Assembly: GCA_019746225.1 (NCBI GenBank) | Contig: JAIESE010000066.1 | Coordinates: 1-33,657 of the forward strand | DNA: 33,657 nt | Direction of reading: 5' to 3' | Origin: Alphaproteobacteria bacterium | Lineage (GTDB): Bacteria; Pseudomonadota; Alphaproteobacteria; Paracaedibacterales; VGCI01 | In this document: positions 15,085-24,332 of the stretch, in pieces | Layout of the letters: every line of letters begins with the position of its first letter | Position numbering within the stretch: the stretch's first letter is position 1 | The notes under the pieces: model-generated | The model's input: only the letters and a program-made list of their open reading frames with translations | Told to the model about the DNA's origin: nothing | Database searches by the model: none | Position numbers and translations under genes: made by a program

Positions 15085-15804
15085 TTAATCAGGCGACAGA
15101 ACATATCCAATGTGGCGAACAGTTTGTAAATAGCGCGGTTGACGGGGATCGTCCCCAATCTTGCGGCGCAGGCGCGTAATTTGCACATCAATTGTGCGCT
15201 CACTGACCCGATGTCCAATGCGCTGCGCAAGATCTTCCCTCGAAAAGGGCTTATGAGGGTTTTGGGCGAGAATTTTCAGCAAAACCAATTCTGTTGAAGA
15301 CAAGAAGATGACTTCTTCCCCTTTGTTAAGGAGACCTGTTTCTGGGTTAAAAACATAAGCCCCAAGCGTTAATTCGGTTGACACCGCTGCTTTTGAAGGG
15401 GTTGAGCGGCGTAGGATTGCCTTGATCCGGGCCAACAATTCCCGCGGCTCAAATGGCTTGGTGAGATAATCATCCGCACCCACATCCAAGCCTTCGATGC
15501 GGTCATCCACTTGATCGCGGGCGGTGAGCAACAGAACCGGGACACTCCGACCCCCTTCCCTTTTTTTGCCATTGCTATCTTGGCCAAGACTGCGGGTCAA
15601 TGACAGACCATCTTCCCCAGGCATCATGATGTCGAGAATCATAAGATCGACAGAATGACTGGCCAAATACGCCCGCGCTTCAGCCGCATTGGCAGCTGAG
15701 GAGACCAAAAAATCATTTTCAGTTAAAAATTTGACCAATAGCTCCCGCAATCGTCGATCATCATCAACAACAAGAAGCCGAGACTGGGGGGTAGGATGGG
15801 TCAT
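15085..15804 (-). CDS. OmpR-family two-component response regulator
   Basis: The protein is a DNA-binding regulator activated by phosphorylation. The receiver domain (about residues 9-130) has the acidic pocket 'VVDDD', phospho-acceptor Asp58 ('LMILDIMMPGEDG'), the Thr of 'LLLTARD' and the Lys of 'YLTKPF'. The winged-helix domain (about 143-237) ends in 'TIDVQITRLRRKIGDDP...LQTVRHIGYVL', typical of OmpR/PhoB DNA binding. No sensor kinase is adjacent: the neighbours are a toxin-antitoxin pair upstream and the LD-carboxypeptidase downstream. The DivL-like kinase at 25422 is not an obvious partner. The ATG at 15804 is well placed at the receiver start. Confidence 0.92.
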   Translation of the reverse strand: MTHPTPQSRLLVVDDDRRLRELLVKFLTENDFLVSSAANAAEARAYLASHSVDLMILDIMMPGEDGLSLTRSLGQDSNGKKREGGRSVPVLLLTARDQVDDRIEGLDVGADDYLTKPFEPRELLARIKAILRRSTPSKAAVSTELTLGAYVFNPETGLLNKGEEVIFLSSTELVLLKILAQNPHKPFSREDLAQRIGHRVSERTIDVQITRLRRKIGDDPRQPRYLQTVRHIGYVLSPD

Positions 15805-15828
15805 AGTATGCCACCTTAAATATGTATT

Positions 15829-16122
15829 TCATGGATGTGCAGTTATTGCGACGAATGTTATCACTCTTGGCCCAGGCCCATAGTGCCAAAAAACTCGATA
15901 AGCACAGGGAGTATTATTTTCTGCGTATGCTTCAAATACTTCATACCCGACTTCTCGAGATAAAGTCTCGTATTTATGTGTTTTTAAACCCGCGTGTTTT
16001 GGATTTACTTGAAGAAACCCAAGTGCCTTTCGAACCGCCTTTAGACGTTTTTGCAAATGTTTATTTTCCTCTAGCTTTCTAAGATCTTCCTTTGCTCTAT
16101 CTGTTATTAGGAGTGTAAACAT
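15829..16122 (-). CDS. RelE/ParE-type toxin of a TA pair
   Basis: The 97-residue basic protein resembles RelE/ParE-superfamily toxins. It has an N-terminal strand ('FTLLITDRAKEDLRKLEEN'), helices rich in Lys and Arg, and a C-terminal strand pair ('YRVFWHYGPGPRVITFVAITAH') where the ribosome- or gyrase-directed residues usually lie. RelE-like members cut mRNA in the ribosome; ParE-like members inhibit gyrase. Which applies is not clear. It starts 11 bases after the antitoxin gene, with no strong ribosome site of its own, which suggests coupling. No signs of truncation. Confidence 0.7.
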   Translation of the reverse strand: MFTLLITDRAKEDLRKLEENKHLQKRLKAVRKALGFLQVNPKHAGLKTHKYETLSREVGYEVFEAYAENNTPCAYRVFWHYGPGPRVITFVAITAHP

Positions 16123-16133
16123 TTATCAAAAAC

Positions 16134-16400
16134 CTAGTCTTCATCGATATACTGTGAAAAGTCTCCCGCATCATGCACCTTCCCGTTCTCCGATTGTTTT
16201 AATCCTTCCCGAACGCTGCGTAATGCTTCTTTATTATGGAAAAGCCACACTTCTTGCAAAGGAACTTCTGCGTAAGGCTCGAGAATAATCCTTCCTGATA
16301 CCTTATCATATGTTAAATGGTAGCTACTAATCCCTTCCGCCAAAGATCCTAGGCATATTCGCCCCTTAGCATCCGGCTTTAGTGTTTGGGTGGACCTCAT
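16134..16400 (-). CDS. AbrB/MazE-like antitoxin of a TA pair
   Basis: The 88-residue acidic protein has an N-terminal 'LKPDAKGRICLG', which resembles the swapped-hairpin DNA-binding start of AbrB/MazE/SpoVT proteins (KxDxKGRI). Its C-terminal half ('VREGLKQSENGKVHDAGDFSQYIDED') would wrap the toxin. Antitoxin first, toxin second, with an 11-base gap, is the usual type II order. The ATG at 16400 has AGGAG about nine bases upstream. A near-consensus promoter and inverted repeats upstream would allow autorepression. The AbrB-like assignment rests on a short motif; a Phd-like protein is the main alternative. Confidence 0.65.
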   Translation of the reverse strand: MRSTQTLKPDAKGRICLGSLAEGISSYHLTYDKVSGRIILEPYAEVPLQEVWLFHNKEALRSVREGLKQSENGKVHDAGDFSQYIDED

Positions 16401-16428
16401 GGTATGTCTCCTATATCTATAAATTAAG

Positions 16429-16440
16429 TGTGTTTACACA
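16429..16440. promoter_or_regulatory. Candidate operator upstream of the TA pair
   Basis: TGTGT and ACACA form a short inverted repeat around TT, between the predicted promoter and the antitoxin start. Type II antitoxins commonly bind such palindromes. Confidence 0.3.
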
Positions 16441-16461
16441 AAATTAGTGCTCTTACAACCT

Positions 16462-16491
16462 ATAATATAGTATGTGTGGGATTAATGTCAA
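16462..16491 (-). promoter_or_regulatory. Predicted promoter of the TA pair
   Basis: On the minus strand a perfect TTGACA (16491-16486) is followed by TATTAT (16467-16462, 18-bp spacing), with TATATT as a 16-bp alternative. The -35 element overlaps an 8-bp inverted repeat (AAGTGGGA 16490-16497, TCCCACTT 16509-16516). Confidence 0.65.
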
Positions 16492-16613
16492 GTGGGATGA
16501 GTGTTATTTCCCACTTTGGCTGAACTGGTAAAAAAATTAATATTTTGGTTTGATCAGATAAGTTATGCTAAGCAAGAACAAGGTGTACGGAAATTAATAA
16601 TGGATGGAATACC

Positions 16614-17993
16614 ATGACCAAATATGATGTTGTTGTAATTGGAGGCGGCCCAGGGGGATATGTAGCAGCTATTCGCGCAAGCCAGCTCGGGCTCTCCACA
16701 GCATTGGTTGAGAAGGAAAACCTCGGTGGCGTTTGTTTGAATTGGGGGTGTATCCCAACAAAAGCACTCCTTAGAACCGCAGAAATCAAGACTTTGATTG
16801 CCCACGCGGCTGACTATGGCTTAACCGTTGGTCCCGTGACTGTTGACCTGAAAGCCGTTGTAGATCGGTCTCGCAAGATTTCCGCCCAACTCGTCGGGGG
16901 CATTAAGCATCTTTTGAAGAAAAATAAGGTCACGGTCTTTGAAGGAACGGCCCGTTTGAAGGGTGCTGGAGCGATTTCTATTGAGTCCAGTGCTGGAAAC
17001 CAAGCAATTACATCGCCAAATATTATCCTCGCAACGGGTGCAACGGCGCGTTCCTTGCCCGGCATAGAGCCAGATGGCAAGTTGATTTGGACAGCGCGTA
17101 ACGCTATGACGCCAGAAGCTTTGCCCAAATCCTTGCTGATCATTGGATCTGGTGCCATCGGCATTGAGTTTGCCAGCTTTTATCGCACGCTTGGATCTGA
17201 GGTTACGGTGGTTGAACTGCAAAATCGAATCTTACCTCAAGAAGATGAAGAGATCTCAGCTGTTGCCCAGAAAGCCTTTGAAAAACAGGGCATTAAATTC
17301 CTCCTTGGCACCTCTGCGGAAAAGCTCACCAAGGGTAAAGACTCCGTGAAAGTCACCCTTCAAGGCAAGGAAGAAACTTTTGAGCGCGTTATTCTTGCAG
17401 TCGGCATTGTTGGCAATACGGCTGACCTTGGTCTCGAGAAAACGAAAGTCAAGATTGATCGAGGACAGATTACGGTGAACGAGTGGTCCCAAACGGATGA
17501 GCCTGGAGTTTATGCCATCGGCGACGTGACTGGCCCACCTTGGCTTGCCCATAAGGCCAGCCACGAAGGTATTATTTGCGTTGAAAAGATCGCAGGCGTC
17601 CCTGGCATTCACCCCCTAAATGTGCGTAACATTCCTGGCTGTACCTACAGCCTTCCCCAAATCGCGAGCATCGGGTTGACTGAAGCGCAAGCCAAGGCGG
17701 CGGGACATGACCTGAAGGTGGGACGCTTCCCTTTTAAAGCGAATGGGAAGGCAATGGCATTGGGAGATACGGAAGGTCTCGTCAAAACCATCTTTGATGC
17801 CAAAACAGGTGCTCTTTTAGGGGCACACATGATTGGGGCTGAGGTGACAGAATTGATCCAAGGATTTGGCATTGCCAAGACGTTGGAAACAACGGAAGCG
17901 GAGTTGATGCACACTATCTTCCCTCACCCGACCTTATCTGAGATGATGCATGAGTCCGTGCTAGATGCCTATGGGCGTGTAATCCATTTTTAG
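16614..17993 (+). CDS. lpdA: Dihydrolipoamide dehydrogenase (E3)
   Basis: E3 reoxidises dihydrolipoyl groups of 2-oxoacid dehydrogenase complexes and passes electrons via FAD to NAD. The FAD-binding 'VVIGGGPGGYVAA' (residues 7-19), the redox disulfide Cys41/Cys46 in 'GGVCLNWGCIPTK', the NAD-binding 'IIGSGAIGIEFASFY', 'YAIGDVTG' and the C-terminal His438-Glu443 dyad ('HPTLSE') are all present. At 459 residues it is full length. The TTG that begins lipA lies just after its stop, so the two genes form an operon. The E1 and E2 genes usually next to lpdA in alphaproteobacteria are not in the window; the toxin-antitoxin pair lies upstream instead. Confidence 0.97.
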   Translation: MTKYDVVVIGGGPGGYVAAIRASQLGLSTALVEKENLGGVCLNWGCIPTKALLRTAEIKTLIAHAADYGLTVGPVTVDLKAVVDRSRKISAQLVGGIKHLLKKNKVTVFEGTARLKGAGAISIESSAGNQAITSPNIILATGATARSLPGIEPDGKLIWTARNAMTPEALPKSLLIIGSGAIGIEFASFYRTLGSEVTVVELQNRILPQEDEEISAVAQKAFEKQGIKFLLGTSAEKLTKGKDSVKVTLQGKEETFERVILAVGIVGNTADLGLEKTKVKIDRGQITVNEWSQTDEPGVYAIGDVTGPPWLAHKASHEGIICVEKIAGVPGIHPLNVRNIPGCTYSLPQIASIGLTEAQAKAAGHDLKVGRFPFKANGKAMALGDTEGLVKTIFDAKTGALLGAHMIGAEVTELIQGFGIAKTLETTEAELMHTIFPHPTLSEMMHESVLDAYGRVIHF

Positions 17994-18002
17994 GAGAGTT
18001 TG

Positions 18003-18905
18003 TTGACCACAACCAGCATACAACGCAAACCAGCCTGGATTCGGGTGAAAGCTCCTGTATCGCGAGAATATCAGGAAACCGCCACCCTCATGCGCACCCA
18101 CAAGCTCAACACGGTGTGCGAGGAAGCGGCATGTCCGAATATTGGCGAATGCTGGGCAAAGAAACACGCAACCATTATGATTTTGGGGGATGTATGCACC
18201 CGGGCTTGCACGTTTTGTAATATTAAGACCGGCCGACCGGATCTCCTCGACCCCCACGAACCAGAACGGGTCGGCGAGGCGGTTGGAAAGATGGGACTCA
18301 CCCATATCGTCATTACCTCTGTAGATCGTGATGATTTGGATGATGGGGGTGCCACCCATTTTGCCCAAACCATTCAAGCCATCCGAGCAACCGCTCCCAA
18401 CACAACCATTGAGATTCTCACCCCGGATTTCTTGCGAAAAGAAGGGGCGATTGAAATCGTCGTGGCCGCCAAGCCCGATGTGTACAATCACAATCTCGAG
18501 ACCGTGCCACGTCTCTATTCTGAGGTCCGCCCCGGTGCCCGGTATTTTCACTCGTTGCGCTTGCTCGATCAAGTGAAGAAAATTGACCCAACCATGTTCA
18601 CAAAATCAGGAATTATGGTGGGATTGGGGGAGACAAAAACCGAAGTCTATCAAGTCATGGATGATTTACGCGCCGCCAACGTTGATTTCATTACGATTGG
18701 ACAATATTTACAACCCACCCCAAAGCACCATCCGCTTATTGATTTTATTACGCCGGACGAATTTGCTGAGTATGCCTCCATGGCCCGTGGTAAAGGCTTT
18801 TTGATGGTCGCCGCCTCCCCCCTCACACGCTCGTCTTATCATGCGGGCGATGATTTTGAAAAATTAAAAGACGCACGGCTCAAAGCACATGCCGCGACAC
18901 GCTGA
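18003..18905 (+). CDS. lipA: Lipoyl synthase
   Basis: LipA is a radical-SAM enzyme that inserts two sulfurs into octanoyl groups on lipoyl domains. Counting from the first TTG, the auxiliary [4Fe-4S] cluster cysteines are Cys40, Cys45 and Cys51, and the SAM cluster is Cys66, Cys70 and Cys73 ('CTRACTFC'). The C-terminal 'RSSYHA' supplies the serine ligand of the auxiliary cluster. Two consecutive TTG codons (18000 and 18003) could start the protein; the GGAG at 17993-17996 fits 18003 better. It follows lpdA by a few bases and overlaps the COQ10-like gene by 17 bases, so all three are probably co-expressed. Confidence 0.97.
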   Translation: MTTTSIQRKPAWIRVKAPVSREYQETATLMRTHKLNTVCEEAACPNIGECWAKKHATIMILGDVCTRACTFCNIKTGRPDLLDPHEPERVGEAVGKMGLTHIVITSVDRDDLDDGGATHFAQTIQAIRATAPNTTIEILTPDFLRKEGAIEIVVAAKPDVYNHNLETVPRLYSEVRPGARYFHSLRLLDQVKKIDPTMFTKSGIMVGLGETKTEVYQVMDDLRAANVDFITIGQYLQPTPKHHPLIDFITPDEFAEYASMARGKGFLMVAASPLTRSSYHAGDDFEKLKDARLKAHAATR

Positions 18906-19320
18906 ACGCCGCACCCTGCCCTACTCCTTAGAAACCATGTACGCCATCGTGGCCGATGTGAAACGGTACCCGGAATTTCTCCCCTGGGTGTTGGAAGCGG
19001 ATATTATTAAAGTAACAGAGCGTGGATTTTTGGCGGACTTGACAGTGGGATATAAACTTTTTCAAGACACCTATCGCTCAGAAGTAATCCTGACACCAGG
19101 GGAACGCATTGAAATTTCTTACATTAAAGGCCCTTTCAAGCACCTTCAAAACTATTGGAATTTTACGCCGGTTTCATCAAATAGTGTTGATGTCGATTTT
19201 TTCATCGATTTTGAATTTCAATCATCCTTGTTTCAAGGCATGATTCAATCCGTATTTACGGATGCCGTCCAGAAAATGATCACAGCCTTTGAGGAACGAG
19301 CGAAGGTGTTGAGTTCATAA
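18889..19320 (+). CDS. COQ10/RatA-like START-domain protein
   Basis: The 143-residue protein is a single START-fold (polyketide cyclase-like) domain, with '[23 protein letters not shown]' near the N-terminus and '[29 protein letters not shown]' as the long C-terminal helix. Mitochondrial COQ10 binds ubiquinone and aids its delivery to respiratory complexes; the E. coli relative RatA has been described as a ribosome-association toxin. The position directly after lipA is common in alphaproteobacteria and favours the quinone-related role. The ATG at 18889 lies inside the lipA end, giving a 17-base overlap. Confidence 0.85.
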   Translation: MPRHAERRTLPYSLETMYAIVADVKRYPEFLPWVLEADIIKVTERGFLADLTVGYKLFQDTYRSEVILTPGERIEISYIKGPFKHLQNYWNFTPVSSNSVDVDFFIDFEFQSSLFQGMIQSVFTDAVQKMITAFEERAKVLSS

Positions 19321-19334
19321 CATCACCCTCAAGT

Positions 19335-20885
19335 TCATTCAATTTCACCACGTTCCCACAAGATACGAACAAGAAAATTGGGGACATTCCAAAAATTCAT
19401 TCTACCATGGCGATCCATAAATTCTTTGATTTTGTCTTCTTTCCAACCAGATAAATAACAAACAAGCAAGGCATCCAAGACACGATCTTTGCGATCCCCT
19501 TGGTATTCTCCTCTTTGATTATGAGCAGCTTCGTACTTCACTTGGTGTGTTGCACCATTTGGGAAACTCAACGTGATTGACTTCATGTTATGACCGAGAT
19601 TTTCACTTCTTGCTGTTGGATAAAACCTTAAAACTGCATTAATTTCTTCTTCAACGACAGCAGCGTCAAGAACTTTTTGACGACTCAAATTCATGATTTT
19701 TTCTAAAGCTTCCAACCGTTGGACATCCCTCTTAGTCTGTTCTGGCTCTTCTTCCTCATCGTCAGCTTCATGTATAAGTGGATGAGAGACTCCCCCATCC
19801 GCGGGTCTCGTCTTTACTTTTGTTTTAGATTTGGGTTTCTGTTCACCTTGCGCTGAATTTTGACTTCGATTCTGAGGTTGGCCTGACTGAACTGGTTGAG
19901 CAACCGGTTCACAGGGTGTTGAAGTCTTTGGGGCTTGCCCCCTTTTAGCTTTAGGTCTTGCAACCCCTCCAGATTTCTTTTGAATTTCTTTAATTTCTGC
20001 TCTTAAAGATTGGCTGAAATATCCAACCGTATTCCGGACCGTTTGGATAATACCTAATGTCGCCTCAAAATCTCCATGCATTTGTAAAAACCGATACCTT
20101 GCCCAGCTCCAAGAAGTCGCCCCGGCACCTCCATATATTTGTATAGCCAGACGTTTATTCTTATACCAAGAAGCAATTAAGTCAGGCCTATCTCTAAAAC
20201 CATCTATTTTCATCACTTTGTCGAATGCGTTAGAAAGTGAGTTAATATAAGAGCCATTTTTGTGTTTGGTTGCAAAGTACGCACCCAGCAATACCTGGCT
20301 CAATCCATTTGCAAATCTCGCAATAGGTCGATCATTGCGCGTACGACCCGTATTTTTGGTATAGAGAATTTCATTGACGTTGTAAGCTGTTCCGGCAGTA
20401 ATAATGCCGATCATTAGAGGATATCCAACTTCGGTCAGCACAAATCCTTGAACGGTTCTTTCGCCGGCTACAAGAAGGTAAAGCATATAGACATTTACAG
20501 ATAAATTCACGACTCGACCAATCTGACTAACAACGCGACGCGCTTGACCAACCTGTTCATGTAGTTTTTGCTTTTTATTTGGAATGGGCTTTCTGCTTTG
20601 AGTTTTTTCATAAAAATATTCAAGAATGTTTTGACCCAATCGAACACCACCATCACAGAGCAGTCCAGTACTGAAAGCTGTCGCAATATTTTCCAAATCG
20701 CCTGTTAGAACTGAAGAAGCAACATAAAACACAGCACTTCCCGCAAGTTCTTTTAAAGGAAAACTCCAGTTTCGAGTGTCAGTTCTCGCGTAAGTGTCTT
20801 CTCGGCGCTCTAATTTTTCTGCAGACAGAGTTGGATTTAAAAAACCAAAAGTAATAACTAAAAACAAAGCAATGAGTTTCTTCAT
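19335..20885 (-). CDS. Exported/membrane hypothetical protein, 516 aa
   Basis: I do not recognise a family. An N-terminal signal peptide (residues 1-21, 'PTLSA') is followed by a region with several moderately hydrophobic helices (around 50-65, 125-145 and 150-170). A polar, Pro/Gln/Lys-rich low-complexity linker lies at about 315-375, with an acidic run 'DDEEEEPEQ'. A compact C-terminal region (about 385-516) contains 'KSITLSFPNGATHQVKYE' and ends helical. Signal peptide, hydrophobic core, disordered linker and a small terminal domain would suit a secreted effector or envelope protein. The ATG at 20885 is supported by a TTGACA/TAATAT promoter 45-72 bases upstream. It stands between the convergent COQ10-like gene and tRNA-Leu(GAG). 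Confidence 0.7.
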   Translation of the reverse strand: MKKLIALFLVITFGFLNPTLSAEKLERREDTYARTDTRNWSFPLKELAGSAVFYVASSVLTGDLENIATAFSTGLLCDGGVRLGQNILEYFYEKTQSRKPIPNKKQKLHEQVGQARRVVSQIGRVVNLSVNVYMLYLLVAGERTVQGFVLTEVGYPLMIGIITAGTAYNVNEILYTKNTGRTRNDRPIARFANGLSQVLLGAYFATKHKNGSYINSLSNAFDKVMKIDGFRDRPDLIASWYKNKRLAIQIYGGAGATSWSWARYRFLQMHGDFEATLGIIQTVRNTVGYFSQSLRAEIKEIQKKSGGVARPKAKRGQAPKTSTPCEPVAQPVQSGQPQNRSQNSAQGEQKPKSKTKVKTRPADGGVSHPLIHEADDEEEEPEQTKRDVQRLEALEKIMNLSRQKVLDAAVVEEEINAVLRFYPTARSENLGHNMKSITLSFPNGATHQVKYEAAHNQRGEYQGDRKDRVLDALLVCYLSGWKEDKIKEFMDRHGRMNFWNVPNFLVRILWERGEIE

Positions 20886-20929
20886 TTATTATCTTCTTTA
20901 TATTCATATTTTAAGTATGTGGAAGGATA

Positions 20930-20957
20930 ATATTATATATAACATCTCTTTTGTCAA
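20930..20957 (-). promoter_or_regulatory. Predicted promoter of the 516-aa protein gene
   Basis: On the minus strand TTGACA (20957-20952) and TAATAT (20935-20930) are separated by 16 bp. The predicted start gives a leader of about 40 bases. Confidence 0.6.
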
Positions 20958-21090
20958 CTCAATTAATGAAGGGAAATCTGATTCAAACGTCAATTTATGG
21001 ACCTCATTGATTCCCCTGGAATGCGTATTCTTCTTGAACCCGTTTCGCCGATCTGGTATTGAAATGAGGAAGCTCATAAATGACAAAGAT

Positions 21091-21177
21091 GCGGTCGTGG
21101 CGGAATTGGTAGACGCGCAGCCTTGAGGTGGCTGTGGTGGAAACATCGTGGAAGTTCGAGTCTTCTCGACCGCACCA
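21091..21177 (+). tRNA. tRNA-Leu(GAG)
   Basis: The class II fold is clear. The acceptor GCGGTCG pairs fully with CGACCGC, followed by encoded ACCA. The D arm has TGGCGGAATTGGTAGACGC, the anticodon stem CAGCC/GGCTG encloses loop TTGAGGT (anticodon GAG, reading CUC and CUU), and a long variable arm precedes a T arm with GTTCGAGTC. Confidence 0.95.
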
Positions 21178-21259
21178 TTTCTCATTATGATCAAATTTGT
21201 AGTATGGATATTTTGTCGAACCTTAAAATCAACACCTTTTTCGAAAGTGGTCCCGGAAT

Positions 21260-23557
21260 TTGACTCAAGAGCAAAAACCCATAAAGCCGGATATTTACAA
21301 GGACTCCCTTGACTATCACCGATATCCTACCCCTGGTAAACTCTCCATACATCCCACAAAACCGTTAGCGGATCAACGGGATTTGGCACTTGCTTATTCC
21401 CCGGGTGTTGCGGCTGCGAGTCGGGCAATTGCGGAAGATCCAGCTGAAGCAGCGACGCTGACTTCCCGCAGCAATCTCATTGCCGTGATCTCCAATGGCA
21501 CAGCCGTTCTTGGCCTCGGGAACATTGGACCTTTGGCTGCGAAGCCTGTCATGGAAGGAAAAGCGGTTCTGTTTAAGAAGTTTGCGGGCATTGATGTGTT
21601 TGACCTTGAAATTAATGAGAACGATCCGGACAAGTTAGTGGACATGATCGCCGCGTTAGAGCCCACATTTGGGGGGATCAACCTGGAAGATATCAAAGCC
21701 CCTGAATGCTTTTATATTGAGAAAAAACTCCACGAACGGATGAAAATTCCCGTCTTTCATGATGATCAACATGGCACCGCCATTATTGTGGCTGCAGCAA
21801 TTCTGAATGGCTTGAAGCTCGTCAATAAAAACATCTCCGCAGTGCGACTGGTGACGTCTGGTGCTGGGGCAGCTGCAATTGCGTGTTTAGATCTGCTGGT
21901 TGCCTTAGGTTTAGCACCAAAGAATGTGATCTTATGCGATCGCGAAGGGGCGATTCATAAAGACCGCAAAGATGATATGGATGAGAGCAAGCGTCGCTAT
22001 GCGGCGGATACCCCCCACCGGACATTGGCGCAATGCCTGAAGGATGCGGATATATTCTTGGGCTTATCCGCTGGCAATGTGGTGAGTGGTGATATGATTA
22101 AGCCCATGGCGCCAAATCCTTTGATTTTGGCATTGGCAAATCCAGATCCTGAGATCTTACCCGAAATTGTTCATGAAGTCCGCCCCGACGCCATTATGGC
22201 CACGGGACGCACCGACTACCCAAACCAGGTCAATAACGTCTTGTGTTTCCCTTTCATCTTCCGAGGCGCACTCGATGTTGGGGCGACCACCATCAATCAA
22301 GAAATGAAGATTGCGTGTGTTAAAGCCATTGCCAACCTTGCCCATGCGGAAGGGTCTGATGTGGCAACGAGTGCTTATGGGGGAGAAATTCAAAACTTTG
22401 GCCCCACTTATATTATTCCCAAACCTTTTGATCCACGACTCATCATGGAGATTGCGCCGGTGGTGGCCAAGGCCGCCATGGACACGGGCGTGGCGACACG
22501 GCCCCTGGCTGATCTTGAGGCCTATCGTCAGAAAATGAGTGAGTATGTGTACCGCTCTGCCATGGTTATGAAACCCATCTTCCAAAAAGCCAAAGCCAAC
22601 CCGAAGCGCGTCGCCTTTGTGGAAGGGGAAGATATGCGTGTCCTTCGTGCGGTTCAGATTCTGGTGGATGAAGGCATTGCTAAGCCGATTCTGATCGGTC
22701 GACCCGCGGTGATTGAAAAACGCCTCAAGCGATTAAGTTTGCGCGTGAAAGAAGGCGAAGATTTTGAGATCATCGATCCAAACAAAGATAACCGTTACAG
22801 CAGTTATTGGCATGCCTATCATGAACTCATGGAGCGCAAAGGCATTTCTCCGGATGTTGCGCGTATTTTAACGCGAACCAGTCCAACGATTATCGGTGCG
22901 TTGACCGTCCACCTTGGCGATGCTGATACGATGCTGTGTGGGGCAATCGGCCGGTACCATATCCATCTCGGCCACATCCGCCAAATGTTTGATTCTAATC
23001 TAGAGAGCGACAAAGTCTTTGCGGCCTTAGGGGTTTTGATCCGGGAAGACGGAGTGTTGTTTATTTGTGATCCTTATGTCAATCCAAACCCAACCCTCGA
23101 GCAGATCTGCCAAATGACCTTGATGGCGGCAGACCAGGTCCGCTGCTTTGGCATTAAGCCGAAAGTCGCCCTTCTCTCCCATTCCAGTTTTGGGGCCGGC
23201 ACAACAGAAGCCGCCGTTAAAATGCGCTTGGCTACCGCGTGGCTTCAAAAAAATGCCCCCGATCTTGAGGTTGAAGGAGAAATGCATGCGGATGCGGCTC
23301 TCTCGAGCCCCATTCGTCAAAACATCTTTCCAAACTCCAAGCTGTTAGGTGAAGCCAACCTCTTGATTATGCCGTGCATTGATTCGGCTAATATTGCCTT
23401 TAACATGGCAAAATCCCTTTGGAATGCGCTGACCGTCGGGCCCATTCTCATGGGCTGCCCAAAGCCGGTTCACATCATGACGCCTTCCGTCACCCCACGG
23501 GGTATCGTCAATATGGCTGCCTTGGCCGTGGTGGATGCGGAATCCAAGCGAGGGTAG
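21260..23557 (+). CDS. maeB: NADP-dependent malic enzyme with phosphotransacetylase-like domain
   Basis: Malic enzyme decarboxylates malate to pyruvate with reduction of NADP, feeding pyruvate and reducing power. The malic domain (about residues 15-430) shows Tyr46 ('LAYSPGVA'), Lys101 ('[10 protein letters not shown]'), the metal ligands Glu142-Asp143 ('[13 protein letters not shown]') and Asp168 ('FHDDQHGTA'). The C-terminal part (about 435-765) is the phosphotransacetylase-like regulatory domain of MaeB-type enzymes ('[17 protein letters not shown]'). Full length is 765 residues. The start is TTG at 21260, the only start before the conserved region; the ribosome site is weak. A terminator overlaps the stop. 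In a peptide- or organic-acid-fed bacterium this enzyme would be a main source of pyruvate, which is inference. Confidence 0.95.
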   Translation: MTQEQKPIKPDIYKDSLDYHRYPTPGKLSIHPTKPLADQRDLALAYSPGVAAASRAIAEDPAEAATLTSRSNLIAVISNGTAVLGLGNIGPLAAKPVMEGKAVLFKKFAGIDVFDLEINENDPDKLVDMIAALEPTFGGINLEDIKAPECFYIEKKLHERMKIPVFHDDQHGTAIIVAAAILNGLKLVNKNISAVRLVTSGAGAAAIACLDLLVALGLAPKNVILCDREGAIHKDRKDDMDESKRRYAADTPHRTLAQCLKDADIFLGLSAGNVVSGDMIKPMAPNPLILALANPDPEILPEIVHEVRPDAIMATGRTDYPNQVNNVLCFPFIFRGALDVGATTINQEMKIACVKAIANLAHAEGSDVATSAYGGEIQNFGPTYIIPKPFDPRLIMEIAPVVAKAAMDTGVATRPLADLEAYRQKMSEYVYRSAMVMKPIFQKAKANPKRVAFVEGEDMRVLRAVQILVDEGIAKPILIGRPAVIEKRLKRLSLRVKEGEDFEIIDPNKDNRYSSYWHAYHELMERKGISPDVARILTRTSPTIIGALTVHLGDADTMLCGAIGRYHIHLGHIRQMFDSNLESDKVFAALGVLIREDGVLFICDPYVNPNPTLEQICQMTLMAADQVRCFGIKPKVALLSHSSFGAGTTEAAVKMRLATAWLQKNAPDLEVEGEMHADAALSSPIRQNIFPNSKLLGEANLLIMPCIDSANIAFNMAKSLWNALTVGPILMGCPKPVHIMTPSVTPRGIVNMAALAVVDAESKRG

Positions 23558-23585
23558 GAGGCGTAGCACTTCTACCCCTCTTTTA
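23550..23585 (+). terminator. Rho-independent terminator overlapping the maeB stop
   Basis: GAGGGTAG (23550-23557) pairs with CTACCCCTC (23572-23580) with one bulged base, and TTTTA follows. The maeB stop lies in the left arm. Confidence 0.7.
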
Positions 23586-23737
23586 CGAATAAATGATAGC
23601 TTTATTTACTTTACAGGGGGACTCCATTTATCAACCCTTTATTACGACCCTGCCCTGAATGAAAACTTTAATATGGTATTTTTTAGCTGTAGTATTCCTG
23701 ACTCTAAAGAAAAGAAACAGCATCTCAAGTCATTAAT

Positions 23738-23977
23738 ATGATAGGGGAGCCTGAGGTTTCAAAAATTCATCAGACAAGAGAAAAATTCTTGGAAGAAACG
23801 GATCACTCTTATTCTATGCCGATTATGCTCAATCAGGAAAATTCATTTACGGCAAGGCTATTTATGGAACATGGTCAAGTTATAGGAATTAACGCTCAAG
23901 AGGTTAGACCAGAAGCGGATAAGACCGAGACAGAAACAGAGACTGAGGCTAAAGATAAAGAGAATGATGGCATATAA
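23738..23977 (+). CDS. Doubtful small hypothetical ORF, 79 aa
   Basis: No family is recognised and no convincing ribosome site precedes the ATG. The product is hydrophilic and ends in an acidic Thr/Glu repeat ('DKTETETETEAKDKEND') made from a short nucleotide repeat. An out-of-frame ORF (23535-23741) overlaps its start by four bases (ATGA), so the pair could be two small coupled genes, a frameshifted gene, or chance. The 23558-24050 interval otherwise holds only the maeB terminator and the rpsT promoter. Confidence 0.35.
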   Translation: MIGEPEVSKIHQTREKFLEETDHSYSMPIMLNQENSFTARLFMEHGQVIGINAQEVRPEADKTETETETEAKDKENDGI

Positions 23978-23980
23978 AGA

Positions 23981-24010
23981 TTGACGCTTGAGAAGGATTT
24001 CAGGTATATA
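23981..24010 (+). promoter_or_regulatory. Predicted rpsT promoter
   Basis: TTGACG (23981-23986) and TATATA (24005-24010) are 18 bp apart. They lie about 40 bases before rpsT, just after the end of the small ORF. Confidence 0.55.
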
Positions 24011-24050
24011 CTAGTCAAACGATATATTATTTTAGAGAAAAAGGTGAATT

Positions 24051-24317
24051 ATGGCCAATCATACATCCTCAAAGAAAGCAATTCGACAGATTGCAACACG
24101 TACGGAACAAAATCGGACACGCGTCAGCCGCGTTAGGACTTTTGTTAAAAAAGTAGAGTCCCTTCTTGAAGAAGGCAACAAAAAGGAAATCGTCGGCGCG
24201 ATGCGCGAAGCTGAATCAGAAATCATGCGCGGTGTCACCAAGGGCACAATGCATAAGAATACAGCGGCTCGCAAAGTTTCTCGCCTGACAAAACGAGTGA
24301 AAGCCTTAACGGCCTAA
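24051..24317 (+). CDS. rpsT: 30S ribosomal protein S20
   Basis: S20 binds 16S rRNA in the body of the small subunit. The 88-residue sequence is the usual all-helical, lysine/arginine-rich S20 ('[13 protein letters not shown]', '[20 protein letters not shown]'). AAAGGTGA lies before the ATG, and a promoter is predicted upstream. The ferredoxin-NADP reductase gene begins 15 bases after its stop, so the two may share a transcript. Confidence 0.97.
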   Translation: MANHTSSKKAIRQIATRTEQNRTRVSRVRTFVKKVESLLEEGNKKEIVGAMREAESEIMRGVTKGTMHKNTAARKVSRLTKRVKALTA

Positions 24318-24332
24318 AGCCCTTAAGAGATT

